Origin: Niabella drilacis
GTDB taxonomy: Bacteria > Bacteroidota > Bacteroidia > Chitinophagales > Chitinophagaceae
DNA length: 64,000 nt
Direction: 5' to 3'
Assembly (NCBI RefSeq): GCF_900101395.1
Contig: NZ_FMZO01000018.1
Location: 1-64,000 of the forward strand
Shown here: in pieces, positions 26,968-36,549 of the stretch
Layout: every line of letters begins with the position of its first letter
Numbering within the stretch: the stretch's first letter is position 1
Notes under the pieces: model-generated
Told to the model about the DNA's origin: nothing
Databases searched by the model: none
What the model saw: only the letters and a program-made list of their open reading frames with translations
Made by a program: the position numbers and the translations under genes

Positions 26968-27708
26968 ATGAGCAACCCGATACAGGAATTTATACAGGAA
27001 TGTAAGGACAGAGTAAACAGTTATGAGCAGAACGAAGCATTAAGAACTGCCGCTGCTGCCTTTAATACGGAATCCAACAAAGCGCAGTACTCCTATAACT
27101 TTAAATGGATGGGGCGCCCCATCATCCAGTACCCCCAGGACATGATCGCCATGCAGGAACTGATCTGGGAAATTCAGCCGGACCTGATCATCGAAACCGG
27201 TATTGCCCATGGCGGGTCCCTGGTTTTTTATGCCTCCCTGCTGGAATTGACCGGCAAAGGCGAGATCTTAGGCATCGATATCGATATCCGCGAGCATAAC
27301 CGTAAAGCCATCGAAGCGCACCCGATGTATAAACGGATCAAAATGATCCAGGGTTCATCCGTGGACCAGGCAACCGCAAACCTTGTATACGAGGCTGCTG
27401 CCGGCAAGGAAAAAGTGCTGGTGGTGCTGGACTCTAACCATACCCATGAACATGTACTGGAGGAGCTGCGCCTTTATGCGCCCCTGGTTTCCCTCAACTC
27501 CTATATAGTCGTTTTTGACACCATCGTTGAAAACCTGCCCGACAATTATATCCCGGGCATCACCCGCCCCTGGAGCACCGGCAATAACCCCATGACTGCT
27601 GTAGATGCCTTTTTAGCCGAAAACGATCAGTTTGAGATCAATAAGGACATCGACAATAAGATCCAGATCAGCGTGGCACCGCGCGGGTACTTAAAAAGGG
27701 TTAAATAA
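26968..27708 (+). CDS. CmcI-like (cephalosporin hydroxylase family) SAM-dependent methyltransferase
   Basis: The protein has 246 residues. The Rossmann motif is LIIETGIAHGGSLVFYASLL, followed by GIDIDIREHNRKAI and VLVVLDSNHTHEHVLEEL, whose Asp/His residues are the metal ligands in this family. These enzymes are named after CmcI but in polysaccharide clusters usually act as sugar O-methyltransferases. Position 6 bp after the reductase supports decoration of the same sugar or its glycan. The acceptor is not known. Confidence 0.8.
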   Translation: MSNPIQEFIQECKDRVNSYEQNEALRTAAAAFNTESNKAQYSYNFKWMGRPIIQYPQDMIAMQELIWEIQPDLIIETGIAHGGSLVFYASLLELTGKGEILGIDIDIREHNRKAIEAHPMYKRIKMIQGSSVDQATANLVYEAAAGKEKVLVVLDSNHTHEHVLEELRLYAPLVSLNSYIVVFDTIVENLPDNYIPGITRPWSTGNNPMTAVDAFLAENDQFEINKDIDNKIQISVAPRGYLKRVK

Positions 27709-27719
27709 CCGTGAACGAA

Positions 27720-28736
27720 ATGGAACAGCCGCTGATCAGTTTTTGCATGAGCACGTATAAGCGTCCGGACCTGTTGACGGCGCAGCTGAAGGGCCTCCTC
27801 CGGCAAACTTATCCGCACTTTGAGATCGTTATTTCCGATAACGATACAGACCGGTCCGGGCAGGCCGCCGCAGCGGCGGTGGCAGATCCCCGCGTCCGCT
27901 ATTTTTCCAATGAGACCAACCTGGGTATGGTGGCCAGCTTTAATGCCAGCGTGCAGCGTTCGAAAGGGGCTTTTATCGTAATGATCACGGATGACGACCC
28001 CGCTTACCCGCACATGCTTGAAGACCTGGTAACGCTCATGAATGACCATCCCGGGTTTGGCGTTTACGGCGGGTGTGGCGACTGGCTGATCGAAAATGAA
28101 TTTGCGGCTCAAACACTGGCACTGCCGGTGGGTGTCACCTCTCACCTGCTGGGCACCATGGAAGAAAATACTGTAAGGACCATACCGGGAAAAGACTTTG
28201 CCAACGCCTACCTGGATGGCTTTTTCTCGGGCACTTTTCTTTTATGGAGCTGTTTAATGGTAGAGCGTTCGGTAATGCTCCAGATCAAAGGAATGCCCGA
28301 TTACGGGAGCGAGCTGTTAACAGATCATGCTTTTGTTATTGCGGCAGGTTCAAGGCAGGGAATGGTTTTCATCAACAAAACAATGGGCGGGCAGGTTGTT
28401 CATGGCAATAATTTTGGGTACGACATTTTCAGGCTTGAGCAAAAATACATACACACCCCCCAGTGGTTTTATAACTACCTCGAAGGGCAGCTCAACGGCC
28501 TGGAAAGCTGGGAAAACCTAAAACCCAAAATATGGAACTTCTCCGGCCGGTCCTGGGTTGAGTACAGTTTACAGATCGCCCGTGCCATGAAAACGCCGGC
28601 CCAGAAAAAAGCCTTCAAAAAGTTGTTGAACAAAGGTTTTTTCAATAAAAACATCCGTAAATGGAAATATAAATTTTATATCAAATACCGGTACCCCGGC
28701 TTGTTTAAGCTGCTGCTGTCATTGAAAAAACATTAA
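27720..28736 (+). CDS. family 2 glycosyltransferase
   Basis: The protein has 338 residues from ATG 27720; a GTG at 27711 is also possible and would add three residues. The GT-A fold starts PLISFCMSTYKRPDLL and has IVISDNDTDRSG, NLGMVASFNASV and MITDDDPAYPH, the last holding the DXD-type metal site. A polybasic C-terminus rich in Lys/Arg suggests membrane association. It probably adds one sugar to the repeat unit of the surface glycan made by this cluster. Confidence 0.86.
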   Translation: MEQPLISFCMSTYKRPDLLTAQLKGLLRQTYPHFEIVISDNDTDRSGQAAAAAVADPRVRYFSNETNLGMVASFNASVQRSKGAFIVMITDDDPAYPHMLEDLVTLMNDHPGFGVYGGCGDWLIENEFAAQTLALPVGVTSHLLGTMEENTVRTIPGKDFANAYLDGFFSGTFLLWSCLMVERSVMLQIKGMPDYGSELLTDHAFVIAAGSRQGMVFINKTMGGQVVHGNNFGYDIFRLEQKYIHTPQWFYNYLEGQLNGLESWENLKPKIWNFSGRSWVEYSLQIARAMKTPAQKKAFKKLLNKGFFNKNIRKWKYKFYIKYRYPGLFKLLLSLKKH

Positions 28737-28749
28737 TACCCGTTATTAC

Positions 28750-29688
28750 ATGCAGCCTTTTATTTCCATTTGTATACCCGCTTACCAGCGCCCGCAGTAC
28801 CTGAAAAGATTGCTGGATAGCATCGCCGCACAGGATTTTGAGGACTATGAAGTGATCGTTACCGATGACAGCCCGGATGATACGGTTCAGGAACTTTGCG
28901 CATCTTATGGCCGGATCAGGCATTTAACCTACCATAAAAACCCAATACCATTGGGCACGCCATCCAACTGGAACGCGGCTATCAGGCAGGCAAAGGGAGC
29001 ATGGATCAAATTAATGCACGATGACGACTGGTTTGCAGGTGCAGACGCCTTGCAGCAATTTGCTGCCTGTGCAAAAGCAAATGATGGTGCATTTATTTTT
29101 TCCGCGTATAACAACGTATACGAGCACAATAATGAGGAGCGCTCAATGTTCCCGGGGAAAACCAGGATAATGCAAACAATAAAAGAGCCTTCTGTAATCG
29201 TAGCGCACAACTTTATTGGGCCGCCCAGTACAACACTGCACCGTAACGACGGCAGGCACTGGTACGATCCCAGGCTAAAATGGCTGGTAGACATTGACAT
29301 GTACCAGCGGAGAATGCAAACCGACCGGCTCGTTTATATCAACAAACCGCTTATAAAATTTTACGTCAGCGATACCCAGGTAACCGCCTATACAAAAAAT
29401 GTGGGGGACGTTGAAGTTCCCGAGCATTTCTATTTTCTTGAAAAAACAGGTATCGCCAAACTGAAGAACCTGCTGGTATATGATTATAACTGGCGGTTTA
29501 TCCGCAACTTTAATATCACCAACCAGGATCGTATAAAGCAATATGGTTATAACGGGCCCATACATCCCGTTATTACTGCTATGATCCGCACACAATCAAA
29601 GATACCGCGTGCCCTGCTGAACAACAGCTTTGCATCAAAAGCGCTGATGTTCCTGCATTATATCCGGAATAGAAAAAAGATCCGGTAA
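28750..29688 (+). CDS. family 2 glycosyltransferase
   Basis: The protein has 312 residues with a GT-A fold: FISICIPAYQRPQYLKRLLD, YEVIVTDDSPDD, NWNAAIRQAKGAWIKLMHDDDWF (DXD-type site) and HNFIGPPSTTLHRN. It lies 13 bp after the previous GT2 and is the last gene of the plus-strand block. Its stop is only 3 bp from the stop of the convergent methyltransferase at 29692. Confidence 0.87.
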   Translation: MQPFISICIPAYQRPQYLKRLLDSIAAQDFEDYEVIVTDDSPDDTVQELCASYGRIRHLTYHKNPIPLGTPSNWNAAIRQAKGAWIKLMHDDDWFAGADALQQFAACAKANDGAFIFSAYNNVYEHNNEERSMFPGKTRIMQTIKEPSVIVAHNFIGPPSTTLHRNDGRHWYDPRLKWLVDIDMYQRRMQTDRLVYINKPLIKFYVSDTQVTAYTKNVGDVEVPEHFYFLEKTGIAKLKNLLVYDYNWRFIRNFNITNQDRIKQYGYNGPIHPVITAMIRTQSKIPRALLNNSFASKALMFLHYIRNRKKIR

Positions 29689-29691
29689 CGG

Positions 29692-30426
29692 TCATCCCTG
29701 CTTAAAAGCGATACCGCACAATCCGGAAAACATCTGGTTGTTCTTAAATTCCCGGATCTTTTTATTTTTACCGGAATACCAGGCCAGCATCATCACGGGC
29801 AGGGAAAGCAAATAAAGTAAAAAACGTATCGCTTTAGGCCATGAGCTTCTCTTCAGCCAAATAGCATACGCATGCATCAATGCCTGGGTGTTTACCCCGT
29901 AGGCGTATAATTCCGCTACAGACAAACGACAATCTTTCATCATTTTATTGATCGCATAGGGGGTATACCGGTAAAAGTCAAACGGCGCCTCATGCAGGTA
30001 CCATACAAACGGAACGGTAAAAACAATTTTTCCGCCGGGATGCAGGACCCGGTATATTTCAGACAAAACTTTTTCCGGGTACGGGCAATGCTCCAGCACT
30101 TCGGTCAATAATACAGAGTGCACACTGTTGTCCGGCAATGGTATGGTATAACCATCCCAGGTAATATCGGGCTTTATCGATTTATAGGTAGTGGCATCTT
30201 CCAGGTCCATACCCATATACCGGTCGATAGTGGCGCTGGCTTCAATATACCTGCGATACGGCATATAGCCACAGCCCACGTCCAGCAAGATACCGCTGAA
30301 TGCCCCCATGGCATGAGTGATATGGTCCAGGATATTGGTTCTCGGAATGAACCCGTCTACATTCGGGAACCACGGGAACGCCGGTCTGAATTCTTTGTAT
30401 ACAAGCTCTTTATTATACTGCATCAT
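29692..30426 (-). CDS. class I SAM-dependent methyltransferase
   Basis: The protein has 244 residues. Motif I is ILLDVGCGYMPYRRYIEA. The signatures SVLLTEVLEHCPYPEKVLSEIYRVLHPGGK and VPFVWYLHEAPFDFYRYT are typical of the Methyltransf_11-like proteins seen in O-antigen clusters. Hydrophobic residues near 205-225 may touch the membrane. It is the last gene of the converging minus-strand block, separated from the GT4 gene upstream by ~127 bp. The substrate is unknown but is probably a glycan or lipid-linked sugar. Confidence 0.83.
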   Translation of the reverse strand: MMQYNKELVYKEFRPAFPWFPNVDGFIPRTNILDHITHAMGAFSGILLDVGCGYMPYRRYIEASATIDRYMGMDLEDATTYKSIKPDITWDGYTIPLPDNSVHSVLLTEVLEHCPYPEKVLSEIYRVLHPGGKIVFTVPFVWYLHEAPFDFYRYTPYAINKMMKDCRLSVAELYAYGVNTQALMHAYAIWLKRSSWPKAIRFLLYLLSLPVMMLAWYSGKNKKIREFKNNQMFSGLCGIAFKQG

Positions 30427-30553
30427 TGTACTTTGTTCTTAAACAAACAGGTTCAAATTTAACATGGATTGGCTAAAACATCATTGCCGGTTATTAAGCC
30501 ACTCCCAGGCAGCAGTTCGCAATGGGTTTTACACGATACACTTCCGGGAAGAT

Positions 30554-31732
30554 CTATAGTAACAACTGCCGGTACGCTTTATCAAAAACTTCTTTGCTGA
30601 AATGAGACTGGGTATAGGTATACGCATTATCCCCTATACGCCTGCGTTCCTCCGGATGGCGGATCAGCCACTCCAGCAGCTGTACACCCTGCTTCACAAT
30701 GCCCGGCTCCGTTGTTTCTGTAATCAGCAACCCGTTCTCTTTATCGGTTATGTAATCAGGAATACCGTCCACATTTGTCGACAACACCACTTTGCCCCGG
30801 GCCATCATATCCATCACCACCAGCGGCAGGCCCTCGTAAGCAGAAGTAAGGATCAGCACATCTGCCTGCTGGTATTCCCGGTGCAGTGCAGCTGCATCGG
30901 TGATCTGCCCATGCAGGGTACAACAGGCGGCTACCTCAGGCGGAATGATGGCTTCCACATCCCCCACAAAAGAAAAATGTACCGCCGCCCCTTTCCGGTG
31001 CAGCTCCTTTGCTATGGCAGCGATCAGGTGTACCCTTTTTTGAGGAGCCCCCCTCCCTACAAACAATACCTGCAACGGGAGGCGGTCATTCATCGGCTGT
31101 AAAGCTGGAATGTCAATTTTATTGTCAATAAAAAGCAGCCGGTCATAATACGTTTGAGGCAACCGGCTGGCGGTATACTGCCGTTCCACATCCCGTTTAA
31201 TTTTCGGCGTGCTAAAAATACGCTGGTCCATATCATCAATAAAACCCAGTGAAAAAGGGAACCAGGTATTCAAATGACAGAGTTCTATACGTTTTGTTCC
31301 TTTTTTTACATGCGGAATGATCTTATAAAAAAAAAGCGACTCACCTCCAAAAACAACCGGGTGCTCTGCCCTGTTGATCCAGGATGCCAGCACCCCCCTG
31401 AAAAAGAAGTTCACAAAATGGTATAGCTTATTGTCAATATACTTATGCAGGTCAATGATCCGCACACCCTCCTGTTGAAACAGTGGAAGGAATTTATTAT
31501 TCCGGGGCTTTTTACTGAAAATGATCAGCGGTTTTTCATTTGCGATACACGCTGTTATATCTGCGTTGACTTTTATGGAGCCGCCGATATCTGCACTCGG
31601 GAAAAATAAAAAGTGCCGGTGCCGCGTCTTGAGCCGGAACAAATGACCGGCGATCTTTCCCAGCAGTACAAACGGGTACATCAGTACCAGTTCCCGCTGT
31701 TTTTTTCGTACGGCGGCCTGGTACTTGCTCAT
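30554..31732 (-). CDS. family 4 glycosyltransferase
   Basis: The protein has 392 residues with a GT-B fold. The C-terminal donor domain is clear: VLFVGRGAPQKRVHLIAAIA, FSFVGDVE, LHGQITDAAALH, VLILTSAYEGLPLVVMDMMA (E-x7-type region) and TNVDGIPDYITDKENGLLI. The N-terminal acceptor half is less conserved. It overlaps the reductase upstream by 4 bp. The role is inferred as assembly of the cluster's glycan. Confidence 0.87.
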   Translation of the reverse strand: MSKYQAAVRKKQRELVLMYPFVLLGKIAGHLFRLKTRHRHFLFFPSADIGGSIKVNADITACIANEKPLIIFSKKPRNNKFLPLFQQEGVRIIDLHKYIDNKLYHFVNFFFRGVLASWINRAEHPVVFGGESLFFYKIIPHVKKGTKRIELCHLNTWFPFSLGFIDDMDQRIFSTPKIKRDVERQYTASRLPQTYYDRLLFIDNKIDIPALQPMNDRLPLQVLFVGRGAPQKRVHLIAAIAKELHRKGAAVHFSFVGDVEAIIPPEVAACCTLHGQITDAAALHREYQQADVLILTSAYEGLPLVVMDMMARGKVVLSTNVDGIPDYITDKENGLLITETTEPGIVKQGVQLLEWLIRHPEERRRIGDNAYTYTQSHFSKEVFDKAYRQLLL

Positions 31733-32415
31733 CCGGAATATTTTTGTAGTAACCGGACCAGGTAGCCGGGTCCGAAACCGATTTGAAGCTCCTCTAAAAT
31801 TCCGGCAATAGCAGACACATCAATGTCAAACGAGCTGCCCCTTTCTACCAGTGTGTAGCTCCCCTCCTGCTGCAGGAACTGTTCAATGGTCTTTACAACA
31901 GCCAGCACCGGGTAACTCTCTTTGTTTGCAATATTCGTGGTCTGGTTCCGATAGAGGCCCTGTTTCAGGATATGGTCCGCCACGGCAAAAACATCATCCA
32001 GGTCAATCAGGTTACGGGAAGCATGTGCCCATACATCAAAATTGGTACTGGCCCGTATATGGTTGATATAATAGTTGAAAATAGTATTGGGATTACCGGA
32101 GGGGCCTACCACGTTTGAGACCCTGAAGATATAAAACCTCGCGGCGCTGCGGCGGATATAGTCCTCCACCCGGAGCTTATGCTGCACATAATGACCGGAC
32201 TGCTCCGTTGGATCGTAGATACTGCAGGTACTGAAATACACCAGCTGTCTTTCCGGGTGCGCTGCAAGCGTTGCCCGCAGCAATTCCATCTCACGGGCAT
32301 AATCTGCATCCCGCTGACTTTTTGAATTAGATACGCCCGACGCGAACACAACAAAATCGTCCCGCTCCTGATAAACCGAAAACCGCCTTGCGATCATACC
32401 ATTTCCTACAATCAT
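31729..32415 (-). CDS. short NAD(P)-dependent epimerase/dehydratase family protein
   Basis: The protein has 228 residues, short for an extended SDR. The nucleotide site is a compact start MIVGNGMIARRF. VVFASGVSNS, LVYFSTCSIYDPT and YVQHKLRVEDYIR (Tyr...Lys) are present, followed by FRVSNVVGP and NLIDLDDVFAVAD. It overlaps genes on both sides by 4 bp, so it is coupled to the two glycosyltransferases. It probably modifies a nucleotide sugar; the substrate is unknown. Compared with RmlD-type reductases, some of the N-terminal Rossmann fold is missing. Confidence 0.75.
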   Translation of the reverse strand: MIVGNGMIARRFSVYQERDDFVVFASGVSNSKSQRDADYAREMELLRATLAAHPERQLVYFSTCSIYDPTEQSGHYVQHKLRVEDYIRRSAARFYIFRVSNVVGPSGNPNTIFNYYINHIRASTNFDVWAHASRNLIDLDDVFAVADHILKQGLYRNQTTNIANKESYPVLAVVKTIEQFLQQEGSYTLVERGSSFDIDVSAIAGILEELQIGFGPGYLVRLLQKYSG

Positions 32416-33548
32416 GTGTTTATCTTTTCTATTGTATCCATCGCCCGCCGGGCTATTTTATCCCAGCGAAAATAATCATAAAATACGGGGGGTATCACTC
32501 CGTTTTCCTGTTCCAGCACCGCCACCATCTCTGCTGCAAATTGCCGGTCATCCCTGTCCGCAACAACCCGGAGCTGCGTGCCGGCGACTTCCTGTGGCAC
32601 CCCAAAAGCGCCTTTCTGATACGACACGGCCGGGGTGTTGCTGCCCAATGCCTCCACCAGCTTTGTTTTGATACCTCCTCCCTCGGCAACCGGGTTAATA
32701 AACAGGTCTGCCGCCGAAAAATAAAGCTGTATATCTTTCACAAACCCCCGGTACAGGATGTCCTTTTGCTCCTGTGCTTTCATTTCCTGTACCAGTGCAT
32801 CAGGAAGCCCTTTTCCGCAAACGAGGATCCTGTAGGCCCCTGAGAACTGCTGCCGCAGCAAAGGATTGATCGATCTTAAAATAGCCGTTACTGCATCCAG
32901 GTTAGGGCCATAGCTGAGCGTACCATTAAAAAGTATCAGACGCGTGTCTGTATCAATACCCAGTTCGTTACATAAAGTACGCTTAGCTTCCCGCCTGGCT
33001 TCCGCAGCAACAGGAACCAATTCAATGCCATAAGGCACAACCATACATTTTTCCGGTAGCAGGGAGTAATACTGTAACGCAAAATCCCGGTCTTCCGGCG
33101 TAATAAAAAAGCTCAGATCCGCAAGCCGGTGTACCTGTTTTTCATAACAGGATAACAGCTTCCACCACCACTTTTTCAGATCCCGGAACCGAAGTCCTTC
33201 GATATTATGAGAGCGGACGATGAGCTTTATCCCCGCAAATCGTTGCAGTAATATGCCCAGCCAGCCAAAATAAGGATGTTCCAGCACCAGGTAGCGGATC
33301 CCCTGCTCCCTCAATAAACGCCGCAGCCTGAAAAAAAGCAGCGGGTTCAGGTACCGGAATTTATTCCGGCTGCTTCCTAAAACGGGGGCCGTGCTGTACA
33401 ACGCGCTTAACGGCTCATTTTCCACTACCGTAAAGCAGGTCAGCGCACTACCGGCCGCAAGGTGTTTCCAAAAATAATAAACAGCCTTCTCCCCCCCTGT
33501 TACGGGAGGAACGATCTTATACGGAACCAGGGATGCGATCTTTATCAA
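32412..33548 (-). CDS. family 4 glycosyltransferase
   Basis: The protein has 378 residues. The N-terminal half has VPPVTGGEKAVYYFWKHLA and LIVRSHNIEGLRF (acceptor-side motifs). The donor half has LILFNGTLSYGPNLDAV, ILVCGKGLPD, LYRGFVKDIQLYFSAADLFI, and NPVAEGGGIKTKLVEALGSN, an E-x7-E type motif. It overlaps the YfhO gene upstream by 4 bp and the reductase downstream by 4 bp, so these form one operon. Confidence 0.88.
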   Translation of the reverse strand: MIKIASLVPYKIVPPVTGGEKAVYYFWKHLAAGSALTCFTVVENEPLSALYSTAPVLGSSRNKFRYLNPLLFFRLRRLLREQGIRYLVLEHPYFGWLGILLQRFAGIKLIVRSHNIEGLRFRDLKKWWWKLLSCYEKQVHRLADLSFFITPEDRDFALQYYSLLPEKCMVVPYGIELVPVAAEARREAKRTLCNELGIDTDTRLILFNGTLSYGPNLDAVTAILRSINPLLRQQFSGAYRILVCGKGLPDALVQEMKAQEQKDILYRGFVKDIQLYFSAADLFINPVAEGGGIKTKLVEALGSNTPAVSYQKGAFGVPQEVAGTQLRVVADRDDRQFAAEMVAVLEQENGVIPPVFYDYFRWDKIARRAMDTIEKINT

Positions 33549-36049
33549 ACCACTGCTTTATTGCTTTTCCTTCGATCCGACCACCATTGCAGGGCAAAAC
33601 CGCCCAGCACCAGGATCATTACCAAAATGGAGCTTATATAAGAAATTGTAAGACCTTTTTGAACGGTCTCCGGTGCAAACACCAGTTTCACCGTATGTTT
33701 TCCTGCCGGAACAGCTACTCCCCGCATAAAATAATTCGTTTTAACAATGGGGGCGTCTTTTCCGTCAATAGTGGCCTTCCATCCTGCCGGGTAGTACACT
33801 TCGCTGAAAACGGCAAACTGGGGTGTATTGCTGGTAGTGGTATATTCAGCCTCATCGTTGGTATACTTTGTAAGCTGGATCCGGGAGGTCGTATCGGCCT
33901 GTAAGGTTCCGATAGCAGCCACCGCAGCCTGTGGCACCACTGCCGTATCGCGTAATTGCGTGGAACCGATCGCCTGGAGTTCACTGGCCGCATCGGCTTC
34001 CGGTTTCAGCCCTTTTACAAACCAGGCTGCACCATAAGCACCGGGGTTGGGAATCGTTACCAGCTGTCCCTGCTGGTTCTGCGTAACAATATACCTTGTA
34101 TCCAGCGCGTTCAACAGCTCCTGAGGAGGTTGCCCTGTGCTAAAATACCGGTCAATGATATCCTGGTAAATACGCAGCTTGGCCGCATGATACCCCAATA
34201 CGGAACGATGATAATAGGCGGTATGATTCCCGTTCATGGCTTCCACAAAATTCAGCACCCGGAAGTGTGGGTCCTTATCCTGGAGGATCTGCTCATCAGC
34301 CGGCGTTTTTGCAAAAGCCATCGCATCACTGCTGTCCCTGGGAACATATACTTCATCCGGGAGGTATTTCTTGTCAACCGACCACAGGTCCACAAAAAGA
34401 ACAAGTCCTAAAATAACCGCCGCAATAGCCGGCTTTAATGCATTTTTAAGATAGAAATAAAGAACGCCCAGCAACAATGCCATAAAAGCCAGTGTACGCA
34501 GCAGCTGCCCGCCAAACAGGGCCTGCCGGTCGGCTTTCAGGCCCGCTACCACGGCCGGATACAGGCTGGGATTGCTCTTATCAAAACCACTGCCGGTCAG
34601 TATGGTTTCCGCCAGCCCGGGGGTATAGCTCTGTCCCAGGTAAACCAGGACGATCACCCCCATCAGCCCGCCGAACACATACAGGATCTGTTTAAAATGC
34701 TGCTTTAAGATGTCCTTTCCATCTGCCGAGAAAAACAGCTTTTGCACGGCCACGGCCGCCATCACGGCTAATGCCAGCTGCGGAATAACAAGGGCCATAG
34801 AAGGAGCCCTGAACTTATTGTACAATGGCAGGTTATGTAGCAGGAACAGGTTTATTCCGGGGAAAAAGCTTCCCCAGCTCATAATGATACCCAGTGCTGT
34901 TGCAGACAGCAGCCCCCATTTCAGCGGCCCCTTTACGATCACAAAGCCGGCTAAAGCCAGTAAACAGATAAGGGCGCCCACATAGGGCGGGCCGTTTGTA
35001 CCTACTTCTTTGGCGTTGATCATTCCGCCCCAATATATAGGTAAATTGGCAAGCTGTGCGGTAGCCTGCGCCGGTACGCCCTGCTCCGATAATTTTTCAA
35101 TCACTTTGGAATTTTCACCGATCACCTCCGTACCGTCCCCGATGCTGGCGCCCCCCACTGCCTTGGGCATCAAAAGTACCAATGGCTCCTGCATCCGCAT
35201 ACTGTATGCAAAGGCATAGTCTTCATCCAGCCCGGAGGTTTTGTTATTAGTGACCTGGTCTCCTTTTATCTCCACCGTTTTTCCACCCCGGATGGTAAAA
35301 TCATTATACTCTTTGGTAGCCGCATAACTCAGGTAGTAGGCTCCCAGCCCCACCAGGGCAGCCACCCCGCTCAGCACAATAGCTACACCGATCTGCTTAA
35401 AATCCTTTTCCCGGATCCACCGTGCCACATAAAACACAGTAACAAATACCGCTATAATAAAAAAATAATAGTTGATCTGCGGGTGGTTCGACATCAGCTC
35501 CTGGTAAGCCCCCAGGGTAGCCACCGCCAGCCCGATCCAGTACCGCTTGTTATAGATCAGCAGCAATCCTCCCAGCAACAGGGGCATAAATCCGATTGCG
35601 TACATCTTTGTTTCATGTCCTGCCTGGAGGATCACGGGGTTATAGGTAGCAAAACCATAAGCCAGTGCTCCCAGTACCGCTGTCAGCGGGTTCAGCCTCA
35701 TTGCCAGCCCCAAAATGTAAAAACAAATACAGGCTATGAACAGGAAATTAGCCGGGTTGGGTAACCCCAGTCCAAAAACTTTGGTAAGATCGGGCAGCAC
35801 CGATTTCCCAACCAGGTAGATCTGGTAATTGGGCATCCCGCTAAAAAGGTTGGTATTCCAAAGGGGTAATGTACCGGTTTTTGCCTTTACGTCCAAAGCG
35901 TTCTGCGCCGCCCCTTTCCAGCCGATAATATCATGCTGGCTCAGCACATTCCCCTCCAGCACCGGCTTGCAAAACACCAGTGATACCACTACAAAAATGC
36001 CGACAGCAATAACATGCGGAACTACTTTTTTTACCCAATTACTTTTCAT
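33545..36049 (-). CDS. YfhO-family polytopic membrane protein (lipid-linked sugar glycosyltransferase-like)
   Basis: The protein has 834 residues and about a dozen or more transmembrane helices, beginning with VIAVGIFVVVSLVFCKPVL. YfhO signatures include NVLSQHDIIGWKGAAQNA, PLWNTNLFSGMPNYQIYL, and near the C-terminus RGVAVPAGKHTVKLVFAPETV before a final helix. The length is normal for the family. YfhO proteins are GT-C-like membrane proteins that use lipid-linked sugars to modify surface polymers. It is first in the minus-strand glycan operon, which suggests it attaches or extends the glycan outside the cytoplasmic membrane (inference). Confidence 0.87.
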   Translation of the reverse strand: MKSNWVKKVVPHVIAVGIFVVVSLVFCKPVLEGNVLSQHDIIGWKGAAQNALDVKAKTGTLPLWNTNLFSGMPNYQIYLVGKSVLPDLTKVFGLGLPNPANFLFIACICFYILGLAMRLNPLTAVLGALAYGFATYNPVILQAGHETKMYAIGFMPLLLGGLLLIYNKRYWIGLAVATLGAYQELMSNHPQINYYFFIIAVFVTVFYVARWIREKDFKQIGVAIVLSGVAALVGLGAYYLSYAATKEYNDFTIRGGKTVEIKGDQVTNNKTSGLDEDYAFAYSMRMQEPLVLLMPKAVGGASIGDGTEVIGENSKVIEKLSEQGVPAQATAQLANLPIYWGGMINAKEVGTNGPPYVGALICLLALAGFVIVKGPLKWGLLSATALGIIMSWGSFFPGINLFLLHNLPLYNKFRAPSMALVIPQLALAVMAAVAVQKLFFSADGKDILKQHFKQILYVFGGLMGVIVLVYLGQSYTPGLAETILTGSGFDKSNPSLYPAVVAGLKADRQALFGGQLLRTLAFMALLLGVLYFYLKNALKPAIAAVILGLVLFVDLWSVDKKYLPDEVYVPRDSSDAMAFAKTPADEQILQDKDPHFRVLNFVEAMNGNHTAYYHRSVLGYHAAKLRIYQDIIDRYFSTGQPPQELLNALDTRYIVTQNQQGQLVTIPNPGAYGAAWFVKGLKPEADAASELQAIGSTQLRDTAVVPQAAVAAIGTLQADTTSRIQLTKYTNDEAEYTTTSNTPQFAVFSEVYYPAGWKATIDGKDAPIVKTNYFMRGVAVPAGKHTVKLVFAPETVQKGLTISYISSILVMILVLGGFALQWWSDRRKSNKAVV

Positions 36050-36240
36050 GCGTTCTTTTTAATTGTTCATTGCCAGAAACTGAGGTTTCAAGATTCGGGA
36101 ATTGAGTACCAGGATATAAAAATCCGGAACCGGAACGCCGCCCCGGGCATCCACCAAACCTCAAATCATAAACTTCAAACTTCAGACACTAAACCTTTTA
36201 AGTTTGGGCAAAATAATGCTATTTTACAAGAAATTAGTTG

Positions 36241-36549
36241 ATGCGCTGGTTAATATTTTTATCAAAAGTCGGGTTTCTGTGTGGTATTACCGTGATTCTG
36301 GCCTTCTCCCTCCTGTTTAATGAATGGAATAAAGGCGAAACGGTCAGCTCCTCTATTATTACCTCCGGATACGCGCTGGGGCTGGTCCTGATCCCTCTTA
36401 TCAACATTATTTATCTGATCTGCTGGATCACCGGCAGGAAACCAGGCAGCATTGTTCCCCGGTGGCTGATCTTTTTTAATATCGCCTGCCTCCTCCTTAT
36501 TTTTGCATACACATTTTATATTAATGATCCATACTATCACCAGAAATAA
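36241..36549 (+). CDS. small integral membrane protein, three helices
   Basis: The protein has 102 residues from ATG 36241 with helices near 5-25 (FLSKVGFLCGITVILAFSLLF), 38-60 (ALGLVLIPLINIIYLICWI) and 74-95 (LIFFNIACLLLIFAYTFYI). I do not recognise the family. The stop lies 26 bp inside the queuosine-precursor transporter gene, so the two are probably translated together. No catalytic motif is visible. Confidence 0.65.
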   Translation: MRWLIFLSKVGFLCGITVILAFSLLFNEWNKGETVSSSIITSGYALGLVLIPLINIIYLICWITGRKPGSIVPRWLIFFNIACLLLIFAYTFYINDPYYHQK

